From: Xylophilus sp. Leaf220
Lineage (GTDB): Bacteria; Pseudomonadota; Gammaproteobacteria; Burkholderiales; Burkholderiaceae_C
DNA: 64,000 nt
Direction of reading: 5' to 3'
NCBI RefSeq assembly: GCF_001421705.1
Contig: NZ_LMKO01000001.1
Span: forward strand, 109,451 to 173,450
Below are positions 43,911 to 53,155 of the stretch, piece after piece. Below the pieces are notes generated by a model that saw only the letters and a list, made by a program, of their open reading frames with translations, searched no databases and was not told the origin of the DNA. The stretch's first letter is position 1. Each line of letters begins with the position of its first letter. Made by a program: the position numbers and the translations under genes.

Positions 43911-44004
43911 GTTTCTCTCTTGAAATGCCCCGGCGGGTGCGCAGATTCGCTGCATGCGGCGCTCATCCGTCCGAGGGCCGCGCAGTGTAACCAAGGAGCT
44001 TTCC

Positions 44005-44397
44005 ATGTTCTTCGCACCCGTGATCCGCCGCGCTTCCTACACCACCGGCCCCCGCGCCGTCGACCGCAGCTTCGAGCGCTTCGTCAACGAGGCGCTGCTG
44101 GCGCCACGCACCCAGGCCCGCAACCCCGCCACGCTGGTCGGCCAGGACGATGCCGCTTGGGACCTGCAGATCGACGTGCCCGGCCTGGCCCGCGAACATC
44201 TGAGCATCGGCCTGGAGGGCGCCGTGCTGCGCATCGACAGCGTCGAAGGCGCACCCCGCGCCTTCAAGGCGGCCTACGAGCTGCCCCAGGAGATCGACGC
44301 GACCGCCAGCAGCGCCAAGCTCGAGCACGGCGTGCTGAGCCTGCACCTGGCCAAGAAGCAGCCGGTCAGCAACGTCGCCACGCTGGCCATCGACTGA
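44005..44397 (+). CDS. Hsp20/alpha-crystallin family small heat-shock protein
   Basis: The 130-residue protein has the alpha-crystallin domain: WDLQIDVPGLAREHLSIGLEGAVLRI, then AFKAAYELPQEIDATASSAKLEHGVLSLHLAKK. It should hold unfolding proteins in the cytoplasm. It is on the short side because the N-terminal arm is reduced. ATG at 44005 has a ribosome binding site AAGGAG at 43993-43998. The gene is followed immediately by a long hairpin (44398-44519) and then an intrinsic terminator. Confidence 0.88.
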   Translation: MFFAPVIRRASYTTGPRAVDRSFERFVNEALLAPRTQARNPATLVGQDDAAWDLQIDVPGLAREHLSIGLEGAVLRIDSVEGAPRAFKAAYELPQEIDATASSAKLEHGVLSLHLAKKQPVSNVATLAID

Positions 44398-44519
44398 GAA
44401 GGTGCGAGAGAACCTACTGCGCAGCCCGATTGCGCGTCTGCGGTCCTCACCGTACCGAAGTACGGCTCCGGTCCTCAACGCACACTCGGGCTTGCTCGCT
44501 ACGGTTCTTTCACACCTTC
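44398..44519 (+). repeat. 122-nt imperfect inverted repeat, possible structured RNA or dispersed element
   Basis: Starting with the base after the Hsp20 stop, two arms of about 58 nt pair around a CGAA loop at 44456-44459. The base of the stem pairs GAAGGTG (44398-44404) with CACCTTC (44513-44519), the top pairs CCGTAC (44450-44455) with GTACGG (44460-44465), and blocks such as AGAACC/GGTTCT and AGCCCGA/TCGGGCT lie between. No protein is encoded on either strand. Confidence 0.8.
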
Positions 44520-44554
44520 CGACACGCCACGCGGCGCATGCTGTGCAGCAACGC

Positions 44555-44593
44555 AAAAGCCACCACTGCTTTGACCGGCCCTGGTGGCTTTTT
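44555..44593 (+). terminator. intrinsic terminator after the Hsp20 unit
   Basis: Arms AAAAGCCACCA and TGGTGGCTTTTT form a stem followed by a T-rich tract. On the opposite strand the A-run/T-run symmetry would also serve tsaD, whose stop lies at 44646. Confidence 0.85.
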
Positions 44594-44645
44594 CTCGGAC
44601 CGGGACAGCATCCGATGCGAGCCAAACCCTAGCCGTTGTGCCCTC

Positions 44646-45683
44646 TCAAACGGCGTCGATCTGGTCCAGCGGCCAGCGCGGCCTGACGTCGAAGCTGTAG
44701 CCGCGGTTGGCATCCGCGGCGCCTGCCTGCAGCCGCATCGCGGCGGCCATCGCGATCATCGCGCCGTTGTCGGTGCACAGATGCAGTTCGGGGTAGTGCA
44801 CCCGGATGCCGCGGGCCGCGCACCGTTGGTTCAGCTCGGCCCGCAGCCGGGCGTTGGCTCCCACGCCGCCGGCGACCACCACCCGGTCCAGGCCGGACTG
44901 CTGCAGCGCCGTCATCGTCTTGCGTACCAGCACGTCGACGATGGCCGCCTGGGTCGATGCGGCCAGGTCGGCCTTGCGTGCCTCCAGGTCGTCGCCCAGC
45001 CGCTTGGCCTGGACCAGCACCGCGGTCTTGAGGCCGGCGAAGGAGAAATCGAGGTCGCCGCTGTGCAGCAGGGGACGCGGCAGCTTGAAGGCCTCAGGAT
45101 CGCCCTGGGCCGCGAGCCGCGACAGAGCGGGGCCGCCGGGGTAGCCCAGGCCCATAAGCTTGGCGCTCTTGTCGAACGCCTCGCCGGCGGCGTCGTCGAT
45201 GGTTTCGCCCAGCATTTCGTAGCGGCCGATGCCGTCGACCCGCATCAGCTGCGTGTGACCGCCCGACACCAGCAGCGCCACGAAGGGAAACGCGGGCGGG
45301 TCGGCGCTCAGGAAGGGCGACAGCAGGTGGCCCTCCAGGTGGTGCACGCCCAGCACCGGCCGGTCGAGCGCGGCGCCCAGCGCGCAGGCCACCCCCGCAC
45401 CCACCAGCAGAGCGCCGGCCAGGCCCGGGCCGCGGGTGTAGGCCACCACGTCGACCGCCGCCAGGGTGCTGCCGGCCTCGGCCAGCACCGCTTCGGTGAG
45501 CGGCAGCACGCGGCGGATGTGGTCGCGGCTGGCCAGCTCGGGCACCACGCCGCCGTAGGCCTGGTGCATCTCGATCTGGCTGTGCAGCGCGTGCGCCCGC
45601 AGCCGCGGCAGCGCGGCGCCGTCGGATTCCACCAGGGCCACGCCCGTCTCGTCGCAAGAAGATTCAATACCCAGTACCAGCAT
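44646..45683 (-). CDS. tsaD: tRNA N6-adenosine threonylcarbamoyltransferase
   Basis: TsaD transfers the threonylcarbamoyl group to A37 of ANN-decoding tRNAs. The 345-residue ASKHA-fold protein begins [17 protein letters not shown], with the metal motif [12 protein letters not shown] near 110, SGGHTQL, and the C-terminal [13 protein letters not shown] and DNGAMIA. The start at 45683 matches the family; longer in-frame extensions upstream are Pro/Arg-rich and unlikely. It is divergent from nasR. Confidence 0.97.
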   Translation of the reverse strand: MLVLGIESSCDETGVALVESDGAALPRLRAHALHSQIEMHQAYGGVVPELASRDHIRRVLPLTEAVLAEAGSTLAAVDVVAYTRGPGLAGALLVGAGVACALGAALDRPVLGVHHLEGHLLSPFLSADPPAFPFVALLVSGGHTQLMRVDGIGRYEMLGETIDDAAGEAFDKSAKLMGLGYPGGPALSRLAAQGDPEAFKLPRPLLHSGDLDFSFAGLKTAVLVQAKRLGDDLEARKADLAASTQAAIVDVLVRKTMTALQQSGLDRVVVAGGVGANARLRAELNQRCAARGIRVHYPELHLCTDNGAMIAMAAAMRLQAGAADANRGYSFDVRPRWPLDQIDAV

Positions 45684-45789
45684 CCCTGGAGTGTAGGCGG
45701 CCGGCCCCGACCGCTCGGGCATGATGGCGCACCCACGACGCAGCGGCCGGCCCCCTGCCCCGCCGCGCAATCCAGGCACACGTTCCTCC

Positions 45790-47052
45790 ATGACATCAGG
45801 CCTTAGTTTCTTGATCGCCGCCCGCCAATGCGAGATCCGCGAGCTGGAGCAGCTGATGCTGACCAGCGAGCTGGTGCAGCGCACCGGCCAGTTCACCCAT
45901 GCGCTGCAGCGGGAGCGCGGCATGAGCAACCTGGTGCTCAGCTCGGGCGGCAGGCGCTGGACGGCCGAGCGGGCGCAGCAGATCGCCGAATGCCGCCGGC
46001 TCGAGGCCGAGGCCCGCGCCGCTTTCGACCGGCTCGACATCGACGGCGGGCGCATCGGCAACGGCGCCCGGCTCTTCAGCCGCATCGCCTACGTGCTGCA
46101 CGGGCTGGAATCGCTGCCCGCGCTGCGACAGCGGATCGACACGCTCGACGGCATCACCGCATCCGAGGCCACGCAGGCCTTCACCCGGCTGGTCTCGGGC
46201 CTGCTGGCGGTGGTGTTCGAGGCGGCCGACAGCGCGAGCGATCCGCAGGTCTCGCGCCTGCTGGTGGCGATGTTCAATTTCATGCAGGGCAAGGAGTTCG
46301 CCGGCCAGGAGCGCGCCACCGGCGCCGCTGCCTTCGCCAGCGGCCGCTCCGATGCCCGGCGCCAGCAGCAGTGGCTGCACCTGATCGATTCGCAGGAGCG
46401 CTGCTTCCAGGTCTTCACCGATTTCGCCGAGGCCGGCCCGCTGGCGCTCTGGCAGGCCTGCAACGCCGGCCGGCCGCTGGCCGACCTGGAACGGCTGCGG
46501 CGCATCGGCTGCACCGCGCCCGAGGACGGCCTGCTCGATCCCGAGGCCAGCCAGGGCTGGTTCGACAGCTGCAGCGCCCGCATCGACGCGATGCAGGCGG
46601 TCGAGGCGCGGCTGGCGACCGACCTGCTGGCCCGCTGCCAGAGCAAGATCGCCCAGGCGCGGCAGGACCTGCAGTCGCAGCAGTCGCTGCTGGCGGCCCT
46701 GGCCGGCCCGGCGCCGGCCCCGGGCGGCTTCGCCGTGCCGCCGGCCGACGGCTTCGCGGTGGCGCCGCAGTCGTACGGCCCGCACCTGGAACGCTCGGTG
46801 CTGGAGATGGTGCAGGAGCAATCCAAGCGCCTGCAGGCGATGAACGACGAGCTGACCACCGTGCGCGCCTCGCTCAACGAGCGCAAGCTGGTCGAGCGCG
46901 CCAAGGGCCTGCTGATGGCGCACCGCCAGCTGAGCGAGGAAGAAGCCCACAAGATGCTGCGCCAGACGGCGATGAGCCAGAACCGCCGCCTGGTCGACGT
47001 GGCCGAGGCGGTGCTGGCGATGGCCGACCTGCTGCCCGGTGGTGCGCGCTGA
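45790..47052 (+). CDS. nasR: nitrate-responsive antitermination regulator (NIT + ANTAR)
   Basis: The 420-residue protein combines an N-terminal nitrate/nitrite-sensing NIT domain (about 35-270, with [15 protein letters not shown] and the long helical bundle) and a C-terminal ANTAR domain (about 355-412: [47 protein letters not shown]). In Klebsiella, NasR binds nitrate and prevents termination in the nasF leader. Here the gene sits directly upstream of the nitrate importer operon, and three downstream leaders have the two-hairpin structure that ANTAR proteins bind. ATG at 45790 fits the NIT start; a longer frame upstream is not supported. Confidence 0.93.
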   Translation: MTSGLSFLIAARQCEIRELEQLMLTSELVQRTGQFTHALQRERGMSNLVLSSGGRRWTAERAQQIAECRRLEAEARAAFDRLDIDGGRIGNGARLFSRIAYVLHGLESLPALRQRIDTLDGITASEATQAFTRLVSGLLAVVFEAADSASDPQVSRLLVAMFNFMQGKEFAGQERATGAAAFASGRSDARRQQQWLHLIDSQERCFQVFTDFAEAGPLALWQACNAGRPLADLERLRRIGCTAPEDGLLDPEASQGWFDSCSARIDAMQAVEARLATDLLARCQSKIAQARQDLQSQQSLLAALAGPAPAPGGFAVPPADGFAVAPQSYGPHLERSVLEMVQEQSKRLQAMNDELTTVRASLNERKLVERAKGLLMAHRQLSEEEAHKMLRQTAMSQNRRLVDVAEAVLAMADLLPGGAR

Positions 47053-47188
47053 CCGGCGTACGCACCGCCACCCTCCGCTAATGGTGCGCCGCACCACCGC
47101 ACGGCGTTGAGCGGCGCCTGCGGGCCACCATGCAGCGCTCCGCGCACCGCCGCGGCCCGCTTTCCCGGCCGATCCCACCTCCACGGAC

Positions 47189-47205
47189 TGGCACGACTCC
47201 TGCTT
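47189..47205 (+). promoter_or_regulatory. sigma-54 promoter of the nitrate importer operon
   Basis: TGGCACGACTCCTGCTT fits the -24/-12 consensus (TGGCAC, 5 nt, TTGCA/T) with one mismatch; GG at 47190-47191 and GC at 47202-47203 have the required spacing. The expected RNA start, about 12 nt beyond the GC, falls a few bases before the first leader hairpin. Confidence 0.75.
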
Positions 47206-47218
47206 TGTCGTACCCGTA

Positions 47219-47330
47219 ACCCGGCCAACGGCGGTCGGGTCACAAGGTCACCCAGACACCCGGACAACGGCGTCCATCTCCCACCGGCGGCGCCAGCCTG
47301 CGGTCGAGAGATGGGCGCCGTTTTCATTTT
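47219..47330 (+). promoter_or_regulatory. ANTAR two-hairpin leader and terminator upstream of nrtA
   Basis: Hairpin 1 (47219-47240) has arms ACCCGGCC and GGTCGGGT around loop AACGGC. Hairpin 2 (47262-47275) has arms GGAC and GTCC around the identical loop AACGGC. Its loop and 3' arm form the start of the terminator 5' arm (47266-47280, AACGGCGTCCATCTC), which pairs with 47308-47322 before a T-rich tract. NasR binding to the two hairpins would block the terminator. Loop positions 1 and 4 are A and G as in known ANTAR targets. Confidence 0.88.
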
Positions 47331-47368
47331 CCGGGTCGGTTTCCCCGACACACTCAGGAGTTGAAAAG

Positions 47369-48649
47369 ATGGCAACGCAGTCCCCAGGTTCCGCCCCCGC
47401 AACCGCCACGGCCCCCGTCAGCGCAGGCCGCCGCGATTTCCTCGGCAAGGCCGGCGCCGTGGGCACCGGCGCGATCTTCTCCACCCTGGGCCACAGCGGC
47501 GTCTGGGCCGCCGGCTCCGACGCACCGGAGAAGGCCGAGGTCAAGATCGGCTTCATCCCGCTGACCGACTGCGCCAGCGTGGTGATGGCGTCGGTGCTGG
47601 GCATCGACAAGAAATACGGCGTGAAGATCGTCCCCAGCAAGGAGGCCAGCTGGCCCGGCGTGCGCGACAAACTGGTCAACGGCGAACTCGACTTCGCCCA
47701 CGTGCTCTACGGCCTCGTCTACGGCGTGCACCTGGGTATCGGCGGCGCCAAGAAGGACATGGCGGTGCTGATGAACCTGAACCACAACGGCCAGGCGATC
47801 ACGCTCTCGAAGAAGTTGGCCGACAAGGGCGCGATCGACGGCCCCTCGCTCGCCAAGCTCATGGCCTCCGAGAAGCGCGAATACACCTTCGCCCAGACCT
47901 TCCCCACCGGCACCCACGCGATGTGGCTGTACTACTGGATGGCGGCCTACGGCATCAACCCGCTCAAGGACAGCAAGGTCATCACCGTGCCGCCGCCGCA
48001 GATGGTGGCCAACATGCGCATCGGCAACATGGACGGCTTCTGCGTCGGCGAGCCCTGGAACCACCGCGCGATCATGGACGGCATCGGCATCACCGGGGTC
48101 ACCACCCAGGACATCTGGCAGGACCACCCCGAGAAGGTGCTGGGCACCACCGGCGAATACGCCAAGAAGTACCCCAACACCTGCCGCGCGGTGACCGCCG
48201 CCATCCTGGAGGCCGGCAAGTGGATCGACGCGGGCCTGCAGAACAAGATGAAGATGGCCGAGACCATCGCCGACAAGTCCTACGTCAACACCAGCGTCGA
48301 CGCGATCAACCAGCGCATCCTGGGCCGCTACCAGAACGGCCTGGGCAAGACCTGGGACGACCCGAACTACATGAAGTTCTACGCCGACGGCAACGTCAAC
48401 TTCCCGTACCTGTCGGACGGCATGTGGTTCCTGACCCAGCACAAGCGCTGGGGCCTGCTGAAGGACCACCCCGACTACCTGGCCGTGGCGCAGCAGATCA
48501 ACCAAATCGGCATCTACAAGGACGCCGCCGCGGCCAGCAAGACGCCGGTGCCGAAGGACACGCTGCGCACCAGCAAGCTGATCGACGGCACCGTCTGGGA
48601 CGGCAGGAACCCGAAGCAGTACGCCGATTCGTTCAAGGTCCACGCCTAA
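47369..48649 (+). CDS. nrtA: nitrate ABC transporter substrate-binding protein (NrtA/CmpA family)
   Basis: The 426-residue periplasmic protein has a Tat-type signal (GRRDFLGKAGAVGTGAIF, cleavage after VWAAG near residue 49) and the NrtA/CmpA fold: VKIGFIPLTDCASVVMASVLGIDKKYG, DFAHVLYGLVYGVHLGIGG and MRIGNMDGFCVGEPWNHRA. It binds nitrate or nitrite. ATG at 47369 has ribosome binding site CAGGAG at 47355-47360. First gene of the nrtA-nrtB-ATPase operon, behind the ANTAR leader. Confidence 0.94.
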   Translation: MATQSPGSAPATATAPVSAGRRDFLGKAGAVGTGAIFSTLGHSGVWAAGSDAPEKAEVKIGFIPLTDCASVVMASVLGIDKKYGVKIVPSKEASWPGVRDKLVNGELDFAHVLYGLVYGVHLGIGGAKKDMAVLMNLNHNGQAITLSKKLADKGAIDGPSLAKLMASEKREYTFAQTFPTGTHAMWLYYWMAAYGINPLKDSKVITVPPPQMVANMRIGNMDGFCVGEPWNHRAIMDGIGITGVTTQDIWQDHPEKVLGTTGEYAKKYPNTCRAVTAAILEAGKWIDAGLQNKMKMAETIADKSYVNTSVDAINQRILGRYQNGLGKTWDDPNYMKFYADGNVNFPYLSDGMWFLTQHKRWGLLKDHPDYLAVAQQINQIGIYKDAAAASKTPVPKDTLRTSKLIDGTVWDGRNPKQYADSFKVHA

Positions 48650-48668
48650 GCCCACCGGGAGCACCACC

Positions 48669-49612
48669 ATGGTCAGCGCCGTCTTCCACTCGCCCCTCGC
48701 CGTCCCGCCCACCGACCCGCCGGCCCCCGGCCGGCCCCACCCTCCCGTCACTATGAATACCATAGCAGCAAGTCCAAGCGAATCGCCGGCTGCAGGGCTC
48801 AAGGGCGCCCAAAAGCCGGCCCGCATACCGCGCGACTGGCGGGGCTTCTGGCTGCGGATATTGCCGCCGGCAGTCGGCATCGCATTGCTGGGCGTGGTGT
48901 GGCAGCTGGTCTCGGCCGTCACCGCCGGCAGCATCCCGACGCCGGCCGACACGCTGCAGCAGGCGATCGTCGTCTTCAGCGATCCGTTCTACAGCAAGGG
49001 GCCGAACGACCAGGGCGTGGGCTGGAACGTGCTGGCCTCGCTGCAGCGGGTGGCGCTGGGCTTCGGCCTGGCGGCGGTGGTGGGCATTCCGGTGGGCTTC
49101 GCGGTCGGCCGGTTCAGCTTCCTCTCGCGGATGTGCAATCCGCTGATCAGCCTGCTGCGGCCGGTCTCGCCGCTCGCCTGGCTGCCGATCGGCCTGCTGG
49201 TCTTCAAGGGCGCCAATCCGGCGGCCATCTGGACCATCTTCATCTGCTCGATCTGGCCGATGATCATCAACACCGCCGTCGGCGTGCAGCGGGTGCCGCA
49301 GGACTACATGAACGTGGCCCGGGTGCTCAACCTGAGCGAGTGGAAGATCCTCACCAAGATCCTGTTCCCCGCCGTGCTGCCCTACATGCTGACCGGCGTG
49401 CGCCTGGCCGTCGGTACCGCCTGGCTGGTGATCGTCGCGGCCGAGATGCTGACCGGCGGCGTCGGCATCGGCTTCTGGGTGTGGGACGAATGGAACAACC
49501 TCAACGTCAAGAACATCATCATCGCGATCTTCGTGATCGGCATCGTGGGCCTGCTGCTCGAATATGCGCTGATCAAGCTGGCGACCGCGTTCACGTTCGA
49601 AGAGGTGAAGTC

Positions 49613-49616
<4 letters not shown>
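48669..49616 (+). CDS. nrtB: nitrate ABC transporter permease
   Basis: The 315-residue permease has about six helices after a hydrophilic 55-residue N-terminus, and the binding-protein-dependent transport loop SEWKILTKILFPAVLPYMLTGVRLAVGTAW. ATG at 48669 has a good ribosome binding site (GGGAG, 48657-48661). A second in-frame ATG at 48753 (MNTIAASPSES) lies inside a copy of the dispersed palindrome and would give a 287-residue protein closer to usual permease length. Its stop overlaps the ATPase start. Confidence 0.92.
48749..48771 (+). repeat. dispersed palindrome, copy 6 (at an internal start codon of nrtB)
   Basis: CACTATGAATACCATAGCAG has arms CTATG and CATAG; it resembles the other copies and provides the ATG at 48753, again in the same relative frame (xCT ATG AAT ACC ATA GCA). 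Confidence 0.45.
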
Positions 49617-50431
<815 letters not shown>

Positions 50432-50442
50432 GCGTGCGGCGC

Positions 50443-50473
50443 GGGTCGCACGGCGCACGACACCGTGCGACCC
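50443..50473. repeat. perfect 10-bp inverted repeat beside a sigma-54 promoter
   Basis: GGGTCGCACG and CGTGCGACCC are separated by 11 nt. The repeat lies 12 nt after the ATPase stop and ends 1 nt before the -24 element of the next promoter. There is no T-run, so it may be a protein-binding site or a weak terminator. Confidence 0.55.
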
Positions 50474-50474
50474 G

Positions 50475-50491
50475 TGGCATGGAACCTGCAT
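50475..50491 (+). promoter_or_regulatory. sigma-54 promoter of the nitrate/nitrite transporter gene
   Basis: TGGCATGGAACCTGCAT fits the -24/-12 pattern with two mismatches; the invariant GG (50476-50477) and GC (50488-50489) have correct spacing. It precedes the second ANTAR leader by about 30 nt. Confidence 0.65.
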
Positions 50492-50520
50492 GAATTTGAC
50501 GCGGCCCGACACGGCCGCAC

Positions 50521-50613
50521 GGAAATGGCGCAACGAAGCGGCATTTCCAAACAGACAAAGGCGTCTCTGCAGCCTGCGCACTTCGGTGGCGCAGGCTGCA
50601 CGGACGCCTTTTT
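50521..50613 (+). promoter_or_regulatory. ANTAR two-hairpin leader and terminator upstream of the MFS nitrate transporter
   Basis: Hairpin 1 (50521-50548) has arms GGAAATGGCGC and GCGGCATTTCC (one G-G mismatch) around loop AACGAA. Hairpin 2 (50553-50566) has arms AGAC and GTCT around loop AAAGGC. The terminator 5' arm begins within loop 2 (AAAGGCGTC, 50557) and pairs with GACGCCTTT at 50603-50611, with a strong inner stem GCAGCCTGCGC, and ends in five T. Both loops have A1 and G4. Confidence 0.88.
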
Positions 50614-50649
50614 GCGTTGATGCACCGACTACGACCACGAGACGCCGCC

Positions 50650-51864
50650 ATGCTGAACTTCCGGGCATTCCTGAATGCGGGCCACGCCCCCACGCTTTGG
50701 GCCTCCTTCCTGTACTTCGCGTTTTCCTGCGGCATCTGGGTGATCAACGGCGCGATGGCGCCCTTCATCAGCGAGGCCTTCCAGCTGAGCCCGGCGCAAA
50801 AGGGCGTGATGCTGTCGATCCCGATCTTCGCGGGCGCGCTGATGCGCTTCCCGCTGGGGCTGCTGGCGCAGTACATCGGCCGCAAGAACGCGACGCTGGT
50901 CGAGATGGTGGGCATCGCGATCGCGATGGCCTTCGGCTATTTCTACGTGAGCTCCTACAACGACCTGCTGGCCATGGGCGTGCTGCTGGGCATCGCGGGC
51001 GCCAGCTTCGGCGTGGCACTGTCGCTGGGCTCGGGCTCGTTTCCGCCACGCTACAAGGGCCTGGCGATGGGTCTGGTGGGGGCCGGCAACGTCGGCACTG
51101 CGGTGTCGGCCTTGCTGGCACCGGCGCTGGCCCAGGCCTACGGCTGGCAGACGGTGTACGGCTTCGCGGCCCTTGGCATCATCGTGCCGATGGTGGTGAT
51201 GATTGTCTTCGCCCAGGAACCGCCCGACCTGGACAAGCATTCGAGCTTCCGCGACCACATCGCCTGCCTGTTCGAGAAGGACGGCTGGGCCTTCAGCCTG
51301 ATCTATGCGGTGACCTTCGGCGGCTTCATCGGCCTGACCACCTTCCTGCCCAGCTACTTCTACGACCAGTTCGGCGTGAGCAAGACGCAGGCGGGCCAGC
51401 TGACGATGCTGGCGGCCTTCATGGGCGCGGCGCTGCGCATCTTCGGCGGCTGGCTGTCGGACCACTGGGGTGGGGTGAACACCCTGACCGCGGTGCTGGC
51501 GGTGGTCGCCGTGTCGCTGGTGCTGTGCGGCTTCGCGCAGCAGTCGCTGCCGGTCACGGTGCTGCTGTTCCTGGTGTGCTTCGCCGCGCTGGGGGCCGGC
51601 AACGGCGCGCTGTTCCAGCTGGTGCCGCTGCGCTGGCCGCTGACCACCGCGGTGGCCGGCTCGATGATCGGCGAGATCGGTGCGCTGGGCGGCGGGCTGG
51701 TGCCCAACGCGATGGGCCTGTCCAAGCAGTACGCCGGCACCTACCTGTGGGGTTTCGTGCTGTTCGCGGCCTGCGCGCTGGCGATGCTGGTGCTGCTGCG
51801 CTTCATGCAGATCCGCTGGACCCGCACCTGGGCCGAGCGCGGCGGCCGCGCACGCGTCGCCTGA
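50650..51864 (+). CDS. nitrate/nitrite MFS transporter (NarK/NasA type)
   Basis: The 404-residue membrane protein has about 12 helices. The two nitrate signature regions are recognisable: GIAGASFGVALSLGSGSFPPRYKGLAMG near 118 and GAGNGALFQLVPLRWPLTTAVAGSMIGEIGALGGG near 315, with conserved Arg in MRFPLGLLAQYIGRK. It imports nitrate for assimilation. ATG at 50650 is chosen; ATG at 50620 is possible. It has its own promoter and ANTAR leader. Confidence 0.93.
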   Translation: MLNFRAFLNAGHAPTLWASFLYFAFSCGIWVINGAMAPFISEAFQLSPAQKGVMLSIPIFAGALMRFPLGLLAQYIGRKNATLVEMVGIAIAMAFGYFYVSSYNDLLAMGVLLGIAGASFGVALSLGSGSFPPRYKGLAMGLVGAGNVGTAVSALLAPALAQAYGWQTVYGFAALGIIVPMVVMIVFAQEPPDLDKHSSFRDHIACLFEKDGWAFSLIYAVTFGGFIGLTTFLPSYFYDQFGVSKTQAGQLTMLAAFMGAALRIFGGWLSDHWGGVNTLTAVLAVVAVSLVLCGFAQQSLPVTVLLFLVCFAALGAGNGALFQLVPLRWPLTTAVAGSMIGEIGALGGGLVPNAMGLSKQYAGTYLWGFVLFAACALAMLVLLRFMQIRWTRTWAERGGRARVA

Positions 51865-51927
51865 CCGGGCCGCGGCGCTGCGCCGCGGCAGCGCAACGAT
51901 CCCGCCCGACCGACCCCGCTCGGCGCG

Positions 51928-52824
51928 CTACACCGCCAGGGCCCGCACCACGGCCCGGGCGGCGTCGGCCACCACGTCGTGCCGCAGCGGCGCATCCGGG
52001 GCCGGCGGCACCGCCCGCGTGAAGTACACCGCGATCACCAGCGGGCTGCCGGCAGGCGGCCAGGCCACCCCGATGTCGTTGACCGTGCCGTAATCGCCCG
52101 AGCCGGTCTTGTCGGCCACCGGCCAGCCGGCCGGCACGCCGGCGCGGATGCGGGCGCCGCCGGTCGTGTTGCCGCGCATCCACTCCGTCAGCCGTGCGCG
52201 ATGCGCCGGTGCCAGGGCATCGCCCAGCAGCAGCCGCTGCAGGTTGCGCGCCATGCCGCCGGGCGTGCAGGTGTCGCGCGGATCGCCGGGTACCGCATCG
52301 TTGAGCGCCGTTTCCCAGCGGTCGAGGCGGAACTCCGTATCGCCCAGGCCGCGCGCATAGCGCGTCAACCCCTCCGGCCCGCCGATCTCGCGCAGCAGCA
52401 AATTGCCGGCGGTGTTATCGCTGTACTGCAGCGCCGCAGCGCAGAGCGCGGCGTAGGTCATGCCCTCCCCCACCTGCTTCGACGTCACCGGCGAATAGTT
52501 GACCAGATCGGCCGGCCCGTAGCGCACCACCCGGTCCATCAGGCCCGGCACCGCATCGCTGCGCGCCAATACCGCGGCGGCGGCGAGCGTCTTGAAGGTG
52601 CTGCAGGCGGGGAACCGCTCCTGCGCCCGGTGCTGGACGACCGGCCCTCCGTCGGTCCGGAAAGCGCAGACCCCCAGGCGGCCGTCGGCGGCAGTCTCGA
52701 TGCGGGCGAACGCGGCACGCGCCTCGGCCAGCCGGTCGGGAGCGGGGCCGCCGGCGCAGGCGGTGAGCCAGGGTGCGGCGGCGGTGGTGAGGAGGAGGGA
52801 GCGGCGGTGGATGCTGGCTGGCAT
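51928..52824 (-). CDS. class A beta-lactamase, probable lipoprotein
   Basis: The 298-residue serine beta-lactamase hydrolyses beta-lactams in the periplasm. Motifs: STFK at 75-78 (active Ser75), SDN at 135-137, WETALND with the general-base Glu171 and Asn175, and DKTGSGDYG at 238-246. The N-terminus has RR followed by a hydrophobic segment ending LTAC (lipobox, Cys23), so Tat export and lipidation are possible. Cys74 sits directly before the active serine as in some carbapenemases, but no cysteine follows the KTG motif, so the usual 69-238 disulfide cannot form. No LysR-type ampR gene is adjacent. Substrate range is not predictable. Confidence 0.93.
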   Translation of the reverse strand: MPASIHRRSLLLTTAAAPWLTACAGGPAPDRLAEARAAFARIETAADGRLGVCAFRTDGGPVVQHRAQERFPACSTFKTLAAAAVLARSDAVPGLMDRVVRYGPADLVNYSPVTSKQVGEGMTYAALCAAALQYSDNTAGNLLLREIGGPEGLTRYARGLGDTEFRLDRWETALNDAVPGDPRDTCTPGGMARNLQRLLLGDALAPAHRARLTEWMRGNTTGGARIRAGVPAGWPVADKTGSGDYGTVNDIGVAWPPAGSPLVIAVYFTRAVPPAPDAPLRHDVVADAARAVVRALAV

Positions 52825-53155
52825 ATCGGTAGGTGATGCCAGAACAGGGCTGGCGGTAAAAGTGAGCTCGGAGGCAGCTTAAACCGGGTGCAAGGCACCG
52901 CAGGAGCGGCGGCGCGGCATATGCAGAGCGATATGGGCGTTGTTTCGCCGAAACGTTCTTCTTCGACGACAAATCTTCACCCGGTTCAGCAAGCATTCAC
53001 GATGTATCCGGGTATTTCGCCAGTTACGGTTTATTATGCGAATAGTTGTCATTGCGTTTCGCTTTTGGCCAGCTATGCATGTCGTGATGCGCCTCCTCGG
53101 CGCGGCGCACGGCTCTGCCGGACTCGGCCGGTTCCTCTCCTTTCTCATCTCACTC
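52825..53155. other. divergent intergenic region between beta-lactamase and TonB receptor genes
   Basis: A 331-bp region carries the 5' regions of both divergent genes. It is notably richer in A/T (for example 53020-53070) than its surroundings. A Fur-box-like sequence is noted separately; no small gene or strong sigma-70 pair was found. Confidence 0.5.
53037..53051. promoter_or_regulatory. candidate Fur box upstream of the siderophore receptor gene
   Basis: TGCGAATAGTTGTCA matches 10 of the 14 defined positions of the 7-1-7 Fur consensus (TGATAAT, any base, ATTATCA) in an AT-rich stretch 105 nt upstream of the receptor start. Iron repression is expected for such a gene, but the match is only moderate. 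Confidence 0.4.

Noticed and set aside
43919-43945. CTTGAAAT upstream of Hsp20 as a sigma-32 -35 element
   Set aside because: No CCCCAT-type -10 lies at 13-15 nt; the C-rich run is too close, and the sequence overlaps the ribosome binding site of the divergent binding-protein gene.
47082-47096. Palindrome TGGTGCGCCGCACCA upstream of the nrtA promoter as an NtrC site
   Set aside because: NtrC sites have the half-sites in the opposite order (GCAC then GTGC, 7 nt apart); this palindrome has them reversed.
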